Shown: positions 1 through 8,749, counted from the first letter of the stretch. The stretch: DNA of 64,000 nt from Aliivibrio sp. S3MY1 (GCF_028765575.1 NZ_JARACO010000009.1:62001-126000); one strand, 5' to 3'. The notes: a model not told the origin generated them from the letters alone. Program-made: numbers and translations.

Positions 1-585
1 CCATTGTGTGGGTACATTACAAACATGTTGAACGCCTTCTACATTAAACCCTCTTTGTTGGACTTGGTTTATTCGCCCTACAGCATCAAATTGTTTTGCT
101 AAAGAGATCCCTGTGGTTGTTAGATAGTTATTACGGTTCGACTTTGAGCTCATTTTGCGCATATGTAAATTAGTCACTTTAATCAATGCGGCTTTGAGTG
201 CTTGGTTTTGATCAAAATCAAACTCGCCTTTATTGTATCGATTCAAAGTTAAAGTAATGCCTATTTCACTAATATCATTAAAGATACAACGTCCATGCTC
301 AGAGTCAGGTGTTAAGTTTTTAATATGTTCAGCGATTAAATCTCCTTGAGGGTCGGGGTCTGTTGCTATGATTATTGGTTGTCCATTTAGCGCTCTTAAA
401 TCTTCAATAATGGTTTTGTTTATTGGTTGTTGAACAATATTATTATTATGAAACGTATAATCATATAGGTGGCCAGAAGTGGCCATTACACTTGTAATTA
501 CCCCTAGTTTAAATAAATTATGCTGTAAAAGAGCCGCAATCTTTGGACTCTCAACAATAATGTTTTTACCACTCCCAAGAATCAT
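1..585 (-). CDS. Type IA topoisomerase-like protein, N-terminal part (runs off the left edge)
   Basis: The frame is open for 195 codons from an ATG at 585 to the window edge, so the C-terminus is missing. Residues 8-80 form a recognisable TOPRIM fold: IIVESP near the N-terminus, ATSGHLYD, then ATDPDPQGD. These match the three TOPRIM blocks of bacterial topoisomerase I/III. The usual third acidic position after DxD (DPDRE in the family) is DPDPQ here, so one metal-binding Glu appears to be Gln. The start is supported by AGGGGG 5 bases upstream. The gene overlaps the upstream Cys-rich gene by 20 bases, which suggests translational coupling. Whether the catalytic tyrosine domain follows cannot be seen. 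A second, full-length topoisomerase lies at 40974-43445. Confidence 0.75.
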   Translation of the reverse strand, partial: MILGSGKNIIVESPKIAALLQHNLFKLGVITSVMATSGHLYDYTFHNNNIVQQPINKTIIEDLRALNGQPIIIATDPDPQGDLIAEHIKNLTPDSEHGRCIFNDISEIGITLTLNRYNKGEFDFDQNQALKAALIKVTNLHMRKMSSKSNRNNYLTTTGISLAKQFDAVGRINQVQQRGFNVEGVQHVCNVPTQW

Positions 586-1591
586 CAATCCCCCTGCCTT
601 CTGTTGAAGGGCTATTTGATTTTTGATTGGGGCTATTACTTTCAGGTAATTGTTTATAAAAATTATCAGTATGAACGCTGCATGATGCGGCTTTAAAAAT
701 ACCGTTTAAATGACCGTAACAAGTTTCATCAACTTCGATGCAGTTTACGCTTTCTGTTATCAATTGCCCTGATAGTGACTTTGTTGTTTGTTTACACATG
801 CGATTGTATTGACTCACTGGCCCATCAATTCGACCACATTCAACGGCACGTTTGCCAGTATTGTCTATGCTTGAACCGCTGACATAACAAGCTGAACCAA
901 GATTCATATTGGCTGGCAAATTCTTACAGGATTCTACTATTGGAATAGGCGTCCCATCGGGGTATCGTTTAATTTGTTTTGTTTCATCGTCCGTCTCATA
1001 ACCAATTACACACATCTCGTAGTCAACGGTCGGACGGCTACATTTAATTTTTCTCCATTCATCCGAGAAAGCATCCCCTTCTTTTAAATAACAGGTATCT
1101 GGACTTGAAGGTCCATTGTCTGTTATGGAACAAGGAACAATAATATTTTTTCCTGTACTATCTTGCGTGTAACACATTTCATCTTCTGGTTCTGTAGGTA
1201 TTGGGTCGGGATTAGGGAGACCATTTCCATTACCGCTATTACCTCCGTTATCATCGTCACCAAACAAATCATCTATGGTTTTATCTTTGATAGCATTTAG
1301 TTCACTACATACTTGTCCTGTTAACCCTGCGGCTATATCACCAAGAGTAGGGAGCCCAATCAAATCAAAATCCATGTTACAGCTTGCCATTGGATTGAAC
1401 CATGTTGAAGGGTTCCCACTCGTAGTATCAATATCGCATTCATAATCAATAGCTGGAGAGGGGAGAGTTATAGTTAAAGAGTCACATGAATTAGATGGAC
1501 TTATAGCCCAAGTTTTTTGCGGTTCTGATTTTTCAGCAAATGCGTAAGAAGTAGAAAACAAAGCCACTATTAATGCCATTTTTATTTTCAT
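566..1591 (-). CDS. Secreted protein with tandem cysteine-pair modules
   Basis: 341 residues with a clear N-terminal signal peptide ending near AFA-EKS (about residue 19). A flexible Gly/Asn/Asp/Pro linker sits at about residues 112-136. After it come six consecutive modules, each with two cysteines 14 to 30 residues apart and mostly opening with CY or MC, which look like disulfide-closed repeats. I do not recognise the family. It is the middle gene of a minus-strand operon: its start overlaps the stop of the IcmW-like gene (ATGA) and its end overlaps the topoisomerase start. In Legionella icmX, encoding a periplasmic protein, follows icmW. This gene holds the same position, but I see no sequence evidence for IcmX. 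An envelope or mating-surface role is inference. Confidence 0.75.
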   Translation of the reverse strand: MKIKMALIVALFSTSYAFAEKSEPQKTWAISPSNSCDSLTITLPSPAIDYECDIDTTSGNPSTWFNPMASCNMDFDLIGLPTLGDIAAGLTGQVCSELNAIKDKTIDDLFGDDDNGGNSGNGNGLPNPDPIPTEPEDEMCYTQDSTGKNIIVPCSITDNGPSSPDTCYLKEGDAFSDEWRKIKCSRPTVDYEMCVIGYETDDETKQIKRYPDGTPIPIVESCKNLPANMNLGSACYVSGSSIDNTGKRAVECGRIDGPVSQYNRMCKQTTKSLSGQLITESVNCIEVDETCYGHLNGIFKAASCSVHTDNFYKQLPESNSPNQKSNSPSTEGRGIDDSWEW

Positions 1592-2049
1592 ATCGAATGT
1601 CCTGTAATGGTTTGTAACGTTGATATTTTTGCGACTTCTTCGACTCTTTGAACAATAGTCTTTGAAGCGATAACTATTTGATTGTTAACTAGTGTGTTTT
1701 TTTCTATAGATTCGTTATAGGTGGTGTAAGCATATTCGTAAATAGCGGTTCCCCAAGCGTCACTATTAAAACCGCACCACGCCATTGCGGTGATAGATTC
1801 AGTGAAAGGAAGGTAAGCAATTAATCCTATTAGATCAGCGAGAGCATGCTCTGTTTTATCACTCAGAGGATAGCGACAAACTGAAGGCAGATTGTTAAAT
1901 ATTTTAGCAATATCATGAATTTCACTATTTAGCGTCCATGTTTCTTTTTCTTCGAATGAATGCCAAATTGCGAGAACATCTTGACTGTACTGTTCTAAAT
2001 ATTGTGACTTATACGTTGTGTATTTATCTATATCCATTGCTATAACCAT
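1588..2049 (-). CDS. IcmW-like small protein (tentative)
   Basis: 153 residues, or 149 if the second ATG at 2037 is used. No signal peptide or membrane segment. Length and a few features resemble the Dot/Icm chaperone IcmW (about 151 residues): an N-terminal helix followed by E-x-W-T-L and a hydrophobic helix, then a C-terminal N-x-I-V segment. Similarity is from memory and weak. Gene position supports it: the gene is divergent from the dotA operon, as icmW-icmX is from icmV-dotA in Legionella. IncI plasmids such as R64 are generally described as lacking IcmS/IcmW, so a true IcmW would be notable. The first ATG lies inside the inverted repeat at 2043-2070, which makes 2037 an attractive alternative start; neither has a clear Shine-Dalgarno sequence. 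Confidence 0.6.
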   Translation of the reverse strand: MVIAMDIDKYTTYKSQYLEQYSQDVLAIWHSFEEKETWTLNSEIHDIAKIFNNLPSVCRYPLSDKTEHALADLIGLIAYLPFTESITAMAWCGFNSDAWGTAIYEYAYTTYNESIEKNTLVNNQIVIASKTIVQRVEEVAKISTLQTITGHSI

Positions 2050-2072
2050 ATTTTATTTATAATATGGTTACA
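2043..2072. promoter_or_regulatory. Divergent promoter region with a perfect 10-bp inverted repeat
   Basis: TAACCATATT (2043-2052) and AATATGGTTA (2061-2070) form a perfect inverted repeat around an 8-bp spacer. On the plus strand a consensus -10, TATAAT (2058-2063), is followed by ATGG and TTACA, the tail shared with other promoters in this window. The site lies between the dotA operon and the IcmW-like operon, so one bound protein could control both directions. No convincing -35 is visible. Confidence 0.55.
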
Positions 2073-2097
2073 TTAGTAATTTTTTAAGGATAGTGCA

Positions 2098-2394
2098 ATG
2101 GAATTCGAACAATCATTAACTAGACGAAATCTAGCGGTAGATCTTCAAGAGCCCTTGTTATCCTCTTCTCCTCGTTGGAATCCAGATTCTTGTCTATCTA
2201 TGGAAGATTTCACACTTCAAGTTGAATCTTTTCATCCTCAAGCATTTGATAACCGCTTACTTACAGCTATTGAAAATAACAATGAACCTATTTTTACGCT
2301 TGGTGATGTGACTACACAATTAGAGCAACCGTTTGACATTAGCAATGATATTGAGATGGATAACTCAATGGAAATGGAAAAAATGGGGATGTAA
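2098..2394 (+). CDS. Small acidic protein at the head of the dotA operon
   Basis: 98 residues, no signal peptide or membrane segment, acidic, with a Met-rich C-terminus. I do not recognise a family. AAGGA lies 8 bases before the ATG, giving a good ribosome binding site. It is the first gene after the divergent promoter at 2043-2072 and is followed 2 bases later by the TraW-like gene. It is therefore probably co-transcribed with the exported and membrane T4BSS genes, and might be a regulator or cytoplasmic partner of that set, but nothing in the sequence shows this. Confidence 0.65.
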   Translation: MEFEQSLTRRNLAVDLQEPLLSSSPRWNPDSCLSMEDFTLQVESFHPQAFDNRLLTAIENNNEPIFTLGDVTTQLEQPFDISNDIEMDNSMEMEKMGM

Positions 2395-2396
2395 CG

Positions 2397-3503
2397 ATGT
2401 ATTTTTCTAAAAAACACTTAGCCGTAATTATTGCACTTAGTTTTCCATTTAAAGCTAATGCTGTTGTTTGTATAGACGCGATTGGTAACGCCCTCCAATT
2501 AGAAGAAATGGTATCGTCGGCTGCTCGTTGGGTTGAAGAAAAGTCAGCTTGGGCGGCTGAATATGCTCAAGAGAATGCATTAGCCGAATTTGAAAATATG
2601 CAAAGTGAATACCGTGCAAGTGCTGAAATTTCAGCAGTTACAACATCGGTATCCTCAACGGCTAATGCTCATGCTGAAGAGCGATATATTGCTTCTCCTA
2701 GTGCTTGTTCTGCAATCCAAGGAGCTAAAGCTCTTTATGATTCGTTTTCAGCCAATTTATGTGCTGAAGACGAATCAAAGGTTGCTGTGGAAAGTTTGGA
2801 ATTATCAAAAATCACAGACTGTGGGGTTGGTGGATCAGGATTACATTGTGGTGCGTTAAAAAAGAAAAGAGAAAGCATTTCAAGTCGTTTAGTTTCGGCT
2901 GTAAATGATAAAGATGGTGAATCTCTTGCCGCAATGCTAGATGGTGGAACCGTACTTGGTGTTGGTGACGGGGTAATGAGTCCTGATAAACAACAAGCCC
3001 AAGATGATGCTTTTGCATTAATTCTTGGAGTGGAAGATACGAAGTCACTACCTCGACGTTTGGATGGCAGTTTAGCTACAAATGATGATCCCCATGCGAT
3101 AGCCGCTACGACTCAGTGGGCTAGACAACACGCTCTTGAATCAATTCCAAATTCTGCGTTAAAACGAATCAAAGGATTGTACGATCATCAAGACGGTAAA
3201 AAATCAATTATCGCCCAATTAGAAGAACGAGTTCAGTATTATAATAGTGAAGAGTTCTTAAAATTAATTACGAATACCAACTCAAAAGACTCCCTGCCTG
3301 CCGATTGGGGGACAATGCACCCAGAAGCTAAATTTTCTTATTTACAAACATTACCGTCAAGTGAGCAACCTGTATCGTCAGAGCAAGTTACTCGCATGAT
3401 CGCTGAAATGATTAGCCTACAACTTGCTTTGGATTTTTTAACTACAGAATCCGCGCTATCAAGCAATGCTCTTATTGCTATTCAATCAAAGGTTCAGATG
3501 TAA
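2397..3503 (+). CDS. Exported TraW-like conjugation protein (tentative)
   Basis: 368 residues with a signal peptide (basic start, hydrophobic core, likely cleavage after KANA near residue 22). The mature part is mostly helical, with several cysteines (about residues 25, 104, 122, 141 and 150) and a C-terminal helix region rich in Ser, Leu and Ala. In R64-type plasmids the gene upstream of the traX/traY region is traW, encoding an envelope protein related by position to IcmX. Location and export signal fit that role, and I cannot support more than that. One base separates its stop from the next gene, and it sits 2 bases after the small acidic gene, so a tight operon is likely. Confidence 0.6.
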   Translation: MYFSKKHLAVIIALSFPFKANAVVCIDAIGNALQLEEMVSSAARWVEEKSAWAAEYAQENALAEFENMQSEYRASAEISAVTTSVSSTANAHAEERYIASPSACSAIQGAKALYDSFSANLCAEDESKVAVESLELSKITDCGVGGSGLHCGALKKKRESISSRLVSAVNDKDGESLAAMLDGGTVLGVGDGVMSPDKQQAQDDAFALILGVEDTKSLPRRLDGSLATNDDPHAIAATTQWARQHALESIPNSALKRIKGLYDHQDGKKSIIAQLEERVQYYNSEEFLKLITNTNSKDSLPADWGTMHPEAKFSYLQTLPSSEQPVSSEQVTRMIAEMISLQLALDFLTTESALSSNALIAIQSKVQM

Positions 3504-4115
3504 ATGAATATGCTTGATGAATTCTTTAAGTTCATGGTCGAGTATGAGATCCCATCTCTTTATTTATTAATTGAAGTTATTTTTATGGCTCTTGGTTGGT
3601 ATTACTTTCTTTGGTGTATCGCGACTCTTAAAAATGTTAAGCAATTAACGGGTAATTACTCACAAACAGCTTTTCAAATTGCTGATGTTTCTCCGTTATC
3701 AATTATAGGGCGATTCTTTGCCAGTGTTTTCTTAATGTCTTATGGGCAAGGCCAAGCGCTAATCGCTAATTCTATTTTTGTGTCACAAGATTTTGCCCCT
3801 TACTCAATTGAAATGTTTAGATCGATTTCTTGTGCCAATGGGAGTATGGAAGGTTGTCTTCATTATGATTTGGGCCTCTATCAGAATCAATCATGGGAGT
3901 CTCAGGTTATTAATGCGAATTTTTTCAATTTAACTACAGCATTGATGCAAATATTTGGGGCGATTGCGTATGGCCGTGGTTGGCATAATGTTGGCCGACT
4001 TGGAGATAACGCTGTAAGTGGGAAAGCTCCTCCTACATTTGGTGGGGCTTTAACTCAACTCATTCTCGGTGTGGCATTTATGCACCCCCTTGAACTATGG
4101 GAAATGTTCACTTAA
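3504..4115 (+). CDS. Small polytopic membrane protein, DotE/DotV/TraQ-like
   Basis: 203 residues with about three to four membrane segments (roughly residues 15-38, 65-95, 143-162 and 178-195). The end carries a Gly-rich stretch, GWHNVGRLGDNA then GGALTQLILG, which resembles the C-terminal part of small Dot/Icm inner membrane proteins of the IcmC/DotE and DotV group. The assignment is from pattern and context: it lies directly before dotA and starts right after the TraW-like stop. It probably forms part of the inner membrane platform for DNA transfer. Which of the small Dot membrane proteins it corresponds to cannot be settled from the sequence alone. Confidence 0.6.
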   Translation: MNMLDEFFKFMVEYEIPSLYLLIEVIFMALGWYYFLWCIATLKNVKQLTGNYSQTAFQIADVSPLSIIGRFFASVFLMSYGQGQALIANSIFVSQDFAPYSIEMFRSISCANGSMEGCLHYDLGLYQNQSWESQVINANFFNLTTALMQIFGAIAYGRGWHNVGRLGDNAVSGKAPPTFGGALTQLILGVAFMHPLELWEMFT

Positions 4116-4135
4116 GTCGATAACAAGGAACAGTT

Positions 4136-6763
4136 ATGGAAGAGAATACAGGGTTACTTGATGGGCTTGGTAATGCTATTGACTATCTTGCTGAGCCATC
4201 AATTATACATTGGTTGACCCTTTGGTATGGTGATTGGGTTTTAGGTGTCTTTAATGATTCTGCCGCCATTAATTACCCCGTTTCAGCTTTAATGATCGCG
4301 TTAGCTTCGTTAAACATAGTTGCGTTGGCTGCATTATTAATTGTCTTGGCTTTTACTGGAGGTAAGTCTCTTTTATCTGGTTTAGTTACTGCTGATATCG
4401 CATCTGGTAATAGTAAATTTCTTCCTATTCGTTTACTGATGGCTTTTAGCTTACTCATGCCTACAAGCGCTGGTATTGAAGCGATGAAGGACTATAACGT
4501 TTCGATCAGTAATGTTCAGCTTAATACAATGAGAGTAATCGTTGGGGGAGGGGCTATTGCCGATTGGTTATGGGTTCAATCAACGCGAGCTTTATTTGAA
4601 TTTAATATTGGAGGGGCATCACCTATTCGAAATACGATTGATCGCTCTAATTCATTTGCTCGGGCGTTTACCTGTAACTATCTTTATCATAAAACCATAG
4701 GGGCAAGTAATGGAGAGCAACTTTTCTATTATTTATCAGGCCGTGAAAATATACCTACCTTTAAATCTTTGCAAGGCGCAGATAGTTGGGATGAAATAGC
4801 ATTACCCGAGGAAGGAGGACTTCCAAGCTTTCTTAGAATTCGGTTAGGTGGTCCCAATGAATCATGCGGTTCATTGACGTTTCAGTTACAAGGGGATCCA
4901 AAAGCGGAAGATGACAAACAAAAAGGAATGTTCTCAAGCACAAATTCATTAGTCACAGAAATGCAGTATTTAATGAGAAAAGAGGCAAATGCAATTTTAC
5001 TTTCAACAATGAGGCCTTATACCGAATTTGCAAAGCGTTACTATGATGCATTTTCTAGTGTTTCAGTTAAAACATTGTATGAGAGTAAAAAACCTAATGT
5101 TGGTGGCGAGTCATTTGCTCCTGAAGCGATTAATTCTGGAACACTCCAATCAGGAGCCTCTTCTTTAAAGGATAAAGTCAATGGTACAGGAGACGCCTTA
5201 ATTTATTTGGCTCAACAATTAGCCTACAACCAACAATCAATATCTCAGAAGGCACTCAGTGTATTTGGTGAGCATTTAGGAGAGGAAGGCGATAATCTAC
5301 CAGAGACATCAATAACAGATCGCATTATTAATAATTATCTATCTGGCTATATATCGGCTGGGAGTTTTTGGAGCTTTTATCAAGACTTTTCAGCTCTTGC
5401 TTATGATGCTGAGCGCTATGGTAATGGCTTTGCTGTAACAACCGCTAATATGGATAATGGTTCCGAGTTATGTAAGGGTAGTATCTTTTCTTGGTTAACA
5501 TCCTCTTCCGTTGATGGAATTGATTTTGCCTGTGAAACAACAGGCCACCTAACGATTGGGTTTGATTGGATGGTTGATGTATCAAAACAAAAAGCGGCAA
5601 TGAAACAGATGGCTTCGACGATTTCAGCCATTGATCGTGATTATGAAGTTGATGTAGCACTTTGGTCGGGATTTTATAGTATTGGCAATGGAGAGACATC
5701 AACAGGGTTAGGAGTGTGGTCAAGCGTCATGGTTTGGCTGATTGAAATGGTTTGGAAGGGAATGGAGTGGGCAAATCTAAGTGGAAATGATGGGTCGTTA
5801 ATTGGCAGTCATGAACAAGATAGATTGAGTTTATTATCAGGTGATGACAGTCTGTTATTTAACCTATCTGGTCAAAATTCACCTTATATATTTCTGACTC
5901 AAGTCGGGGAAGGAATGCGTGATATTTCTTTTCTTATACATGGCCTCAGAGGAACCCTTGATGCTTTGATGAAAACTCAATTATCAATTGCTGAAAAGAC
6001 ATCTGACTCACTAATGCAAACAACTCCGCTCGCAGCTCCGCTTGCATTTTGGTTAGAGTTTCCACTTCGGGCGTTAAATAATTTATGGGAATGGGGTAAT
6101 CAGACTCTTGGAATGTTGGTAACCGTCTTATCCACAACAAGTCTTATTTTAGTCTATGGTTTACCTGCCATCCCCGTAATTGGCTGGACAATGGTACTTG
6201 CTGGATTGTTTTTTACCTTTTTTGCAGCAATGGCCGCTGTTCCTTTTGCTGCTGTACTTTTAGGAATACCAAAAGGAGAAGGATTGTTTGCGCCAGATAC
6301 AGAGCGAGTTCTGTCTTTGATTTATGGGATTTTTATTCGTCAACCTTTAACCGTTATTGGGTTCCTTGGAAGTATGTATATGGGGTATACGACGATGTCA
6401 TTGTTTAATTTAATTTGGTTTGTGACCTTCTTTACTAAGTTGGATGGTCTAGGCTTACTTGATTCGACAATAGCAATTATCTTTATATTTTTAGGCTATG
6501 GCGTTGGGTTATTTTTTATTGCTTTGTATTCATTTCGTATTACGACCATGACTGTAGATACCGTTGGTTTATGGTTTAGTAGTGTCTTAGTTGGTGGGGC
6601 ATTTGGTAATAATGAAAATGAAATACAAAGTTCAACTCAGGCTATTCAAAGCCTGTCATCTAAACTTGATGAATTTGCATCGGCTAAGGAACAAGGGTCG
6701 TCAAATTCTGGTGGTTCTAATGGTGGCGATAAACCAAAATCACAATCTAGCATGAATGCGTAA
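4136..6763 (+). CDS. dotA: DotA/TraY-family polytopic membrane protein of the type IVB system
   Basis: 875 residues. Hydrophobic segments lie near residues 45-75 and 100-120, then a long extracytoplasmic domain of about 480 residues, then a cluster of membrane segments between about 660 and 830. That architecture is typical of DotA (Legionella) and TraY (IncI). The tail after 840 is Ser/Gly/Asn-rich. In Dot/Icm systems DotA is an inner membrane component essential for transfer; in IncI plasmids TraY is also required for mating. AAGGAACAG precedes the ATG. It is preceded by a DotE-like gene and followed 12 bases later by an IcmV/TraX-like gene, matching the dotA-icmV partnership. Confidence 0.85.
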   Translation: MEENTGLLDGLGNAIDYLAEPSIIHWLTLWYGDWVLGVFNDSAAINYPVSALMIALASLNIVALAALLIVLAFTGGKSLLSGLVTADIASGNSKFLPIRLLMAFSLLMPTSAGIEAMKDYNVSISNVQLNTMRVIVGGGAIADWLWVQSTRALFEFNIGGASPIRNTIDRSNSFARAFTCNYLYHKTIGASNGEQLFYYLSGRENIPTFKSLQGADSWDEIALPEEGGLPSFLRIRLGGPNESCGSLTFQLQGDPKAEDDKQKGMFSSTNSLVTEMQYLMRKEANAILLSTMRPYTEFAKRYYDAFSSVSVKTLYESKKPNVGGESFAPEAINSGTLQSGASSLKDKVNGTGDALIYLAQQLAYNQQSISQKALSVFGEHLGEEGDNLPETSITDRIINNYLSGYISAGSFWSFYQDFSALAYDAERYGNGFAVTTANMDNGSELCKGSIFSWLTSSSVDGIDFACETTGHLTIGFDWMVDVSKQKAAMKQMASTISAIDRDYEVDVALWSGFYSIGNGETSTGLGVWSSVMVWLIEMVWKGMEWANLSGNDGSLIGSHEQDRLSLLSGDDSLLFNLSGQNSPYIFLTQVGEGMRDISFLIHGLRGTLDALMKTQLSIAEKTSDSLMQTTPLAAPLAFWLEFPLRALNNLWEWGNQTLGMLVTVLSTTSLILVYGLPAIPVIGWTMVLAGLFFTFFAAMAAVPFAAVLLGIPKGEGLFAPDTERVLSLIYGIFIRQPLTVIGFLGSMYMGYTTMSLFNLIWFVTFFTKLDGLGLLDSTIAIIFIFLGYGVGLFFIALYSFRITTMTVDTVGLWFSSVLVGGAFGNNENEIQSSTQAIQSLSSKLDEFASAKEQGSSNSGGSNGGDKPKSQSSMNA

Positions 6764-6775
6764 GGTGACTGAATA

Positions 6776-7555
6776 ATGGATGATAATGATTTTAAACAAA
6801 TTGTGTTAACAGAGGATGCTAAAAAGAAAAAAGTACCGACTGTTAATTCAAATAATGTAGTCATACATGGTGATGATCTGGGCGATTTGAATGATAAGGT
6901 TATTGTCATTCAAATACCGCCTCAATCGGGAAATCAAGAGCTACCTTCGCTACCTGATGATACAGCTTCAGAAAAACCTAAACGTGCTTTTGTTATTAGA
7001 GGTATTAGGGCTGTTGGTCGAAGTTTATCAAATACGGTTGATGATCATACCTTTCGGATCTTGCGCCCAAGCAGCCCACATAATGCAGTTTTTATTGATG
7101 GCTTTATTAAATCAACGTACAGGGATTGGTTATCTTTAATTGACCCTGATAGTGAAACCGAAAAGGCAATTGATAAAGTTCGATATTTAGATGAAGAAAA
7201 TCGTCCATTTAGAGAAATAGTATCGCAGCTAGATAATTGTAATGTCGATTCAATTAATGCGACTCAAAATGCAATGCTGTGGTGCTTGGGCGTATCTACG
7301 GTTGGAGTATTTTATAGTTTATTTAAATGCTTGGTGTCGATTATGATGTTGTTCATGGTCTCAGGTTCCAGCCTAGATTTAATTGTTAGTTTTGGTATGT
7401 GGCTGTCATTTTCAATGTTTGCTGTTTTTATGTATTTATATTATGGCTATCATTGCTGGGTATTAAGGAGGGATAAGTTTGGTACATTTAAGGGTTTTTT
7501 ATATGATTATCGAACTTTTGAAATGAATGCAATTTTTCCTTATATAGAAGAATAA
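6776..7555 (+). CDS. IcmV/TraX-like membrane protein
   Basis: 259 residues. The N-terminal 80 residues are polar and probably cytoplasmic. Residues 85-170 carry a conserved-looking segment, and two strong membrane segments follow at about 178-200 and 205-225, before a short charged tail. The family proposal is by context: DotA/TraY is encoded directly upstream, and IcmV (Legionella) or TraX (IncI) are the usual partners, both small proteins with a hairpin of two membrane helices. The N-terminal extension makes this protein longer than Legionella IcmV (about 150 residues). It is the last gene of the operon, ending at the terminator at 7554-7583. Confidence 0.6.
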   Translation: MDDNDFKQIVLTEDAKKKKVPTVNSNNVVIHGDDLGDLNDKVIVIQIPPQSGNQELPSLPDDTASEKPKRAFVIRGIRAVGRSLSNTVDDHTFRILRPSSPHNAVFIDGFIKSTYRDWLSLIDPDSETEKAIDKVRYLDEENRPFREIVSQLDNCNVDSINATQNAMLWCLGVSTVGVFYSLFKCLVSIMMLFMVSGSSLDLIVSFGMWLSFSMFAVFMYLYYGYHCWVLRRDKFGTFKGFLYDYRTFEMNAIFPYIEE

Positions 7556-7583
7556 AAAAGGCCTCAATTATGAGGCCTTTTTT
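7554..7583. terminator. Bidirectional rho-independent terminator
   Basis: A perfect 13-bp stem (AAAAAAGGCCTCA paired with TGAGGCCTTTTTT) encloses the 4-base loop ATTA, with A and T runs on both sides. It lies between the stops of two convergent genes, ending at 7555 (plus) and 7585 (minus), so it can end both operons. Confidence 0.95.
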
Positions 7584-7584
7584 G

Positions 7585-8325
7585 TTAGTCAGAATTTTTT
7601 AGGTTAAATGTTTTATTTATGATGATTGTTATGAGCTTACTTATCAAAGTAATAAAAATGGCATATCCAATTAAAACAAGAAGAACATGCTTTGGATAAG
7701 GCGGTCTTCCTCTCTCAAATACCTCATTCATGGGCATGATTAAAAAGCTAAAGCTTGTTGTTGGCTCAGGTATAGGTTCATAAGGCATCATTTGATTCAT
7801 ACGCTCAGGATTGTATACACGAACAAAATGACTTTCATTTATCATGCTAACATTACGTTTTTCTAGAAAATCTACTTTAGTTTGTCGATCCTCGTGCTGA
7901 GGACGTACAGACATATCGTTTTTTAGAGAGTTCCACCAATGATAGATATTACTCGGTTCCTGATTTTGTAACGATGTTGGAATTCCAGATACCGTTTCTA
8001 TACTCACTGGATACTCACCATTCGAGTTAGCGGCAATAGGGTTAGTTAGGTTATCTAAGTGGTATTCCATTTGATTAGCAAAACCAATAAATCCAGCGTT
8101 TGGAAGTTGTATGAATGGTTGATAAAGAAGGGTGAAAAATAGCGCCACACTAATAATTAGAAAGCGCTTTTTCTTATTTGAAGTAGTAAATTTTTTATAA
8201 GCTCGAATCGGAATTAGAGCGAGCAACCAAAAACTATGACGGATAGCTGAAACGATGAATGCTAACGTTAGGATTACCGCTGTAATGGGGGTAACTAGCC
8301 ATTTTAGTAAGTTGGTTGCAAGCAT
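7585..8325 (-). CDS. Membrane protein of unknown function at the end of the pilus operon
   Basis: 246 residues with hydrophobic segments near 8-28, 33-45 and 55-72 and one more near the C-terminus (about 212-235). A polar domain of about 140 residues lies between, probably on the periplasmic side. I do not recognise the family. It is the last gene of the minus-strand run that includes the thin pilus genes, 6 bases after a small lipoprotein gene, and ends at the bidirectional terminator. R64 has a prepilin peptidase (PilU) near this place, but the paired Asp motifs of that aspartyl protease family are not evident, so I do not call it PilU. Confidence 0.6.
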   Translation of the reverse strand: MLATNLLKWLVTPITAVILTLAFIVSAIRHSFWLLALIPIRAYKKFTTSNKKKRFLIISVALFFTLLYQPFIQLPNAGFIGFANQMEYHLDNLTNPIAANSNGEYPVSIETVSGIPTSLQNQEPSNIYHWWNSLKNDMSVRPQHEDRQTKVDFLEKRNVSMINESHFVRVYNPERMNQMMPYEPIPEPTTSFSFLIMPMNEVFERGRPPYPKHVLLVLIGYAIFITLISKLITIIINKTFNLKNSD

Positions 8326-8331
8326 GGTTAT

Positions 8332-8658
8332 TTACTCCATTTTTATAGATTCCAAATCTATTGCATCATTAATTGTAATATCAATGAGGCGCTGATTATG
8401 ATTAAAAACAAAATCTACCGCATGTCTAGTGTGGCTTGATGTTGATGTTTTAAGATAACGGTACTTATAAATAGTACGGTTGTCTGGATACATTATTTGT
8501 TGTGGGTAGCCAAAGAATTCCTTTACCGTTTCTTGAGTACTCACACCAAGGGTTAAACGCTCTAATTTAGCATAGTTGATAGGGCGACCCATTTCTGATG
8601 ATGCACAGCCTGCTAAGGCTGTAATTAGAGCAAATATAGCAATCGTTCTACGTAACAT
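8332..8658 (-). CDS. BamE/SmpA-like small lipoprotein
   Basis: 108 residues. The N-terminus is a lipoprotein signal with lipobox LAGC (Cys at residue 18). The remaining 90 residues fit the BamE/SmpA/OmlA fold: a Leu-x-x-Gly-x-Ser-x-x-x-Val helix, then FGYPQQI, then a Tyr/Lys-rich strand YKYRYL and a final Phe-rich strand. Proteins of this fold scaffold outer membrane complexes. In this place it may help assemble the pilus secretin or the T4BSS outer membrane ring, which is inference. A 91-base gap separates it from pilV. Confidence 0.7.
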   Translation of the reverse strand: MLRRTIAIFALITALAGCASSEMGRPINYAKLERLTLGVSTQETVKEFFGYPQQIMYPDNRTIYKYRYLKTSTSSHTRHAVDFVFNHNQRLIDITINDAIDLESIKME

Positions 8659-8749
8659 TGTGCAATACCTTCAATATATGTATGAAATTTGATTCTTGCA
8701 ATAGTGGATATTCTTATTTCAACAATCGTCATTTTTTAGAAAAACGTCA

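Noticed and set aside
7585-8325. PilU prepilin peptidase
   Set aside because: The membrane topology and lack of the paired Asp motifs argue against it, despite the position near pilV.
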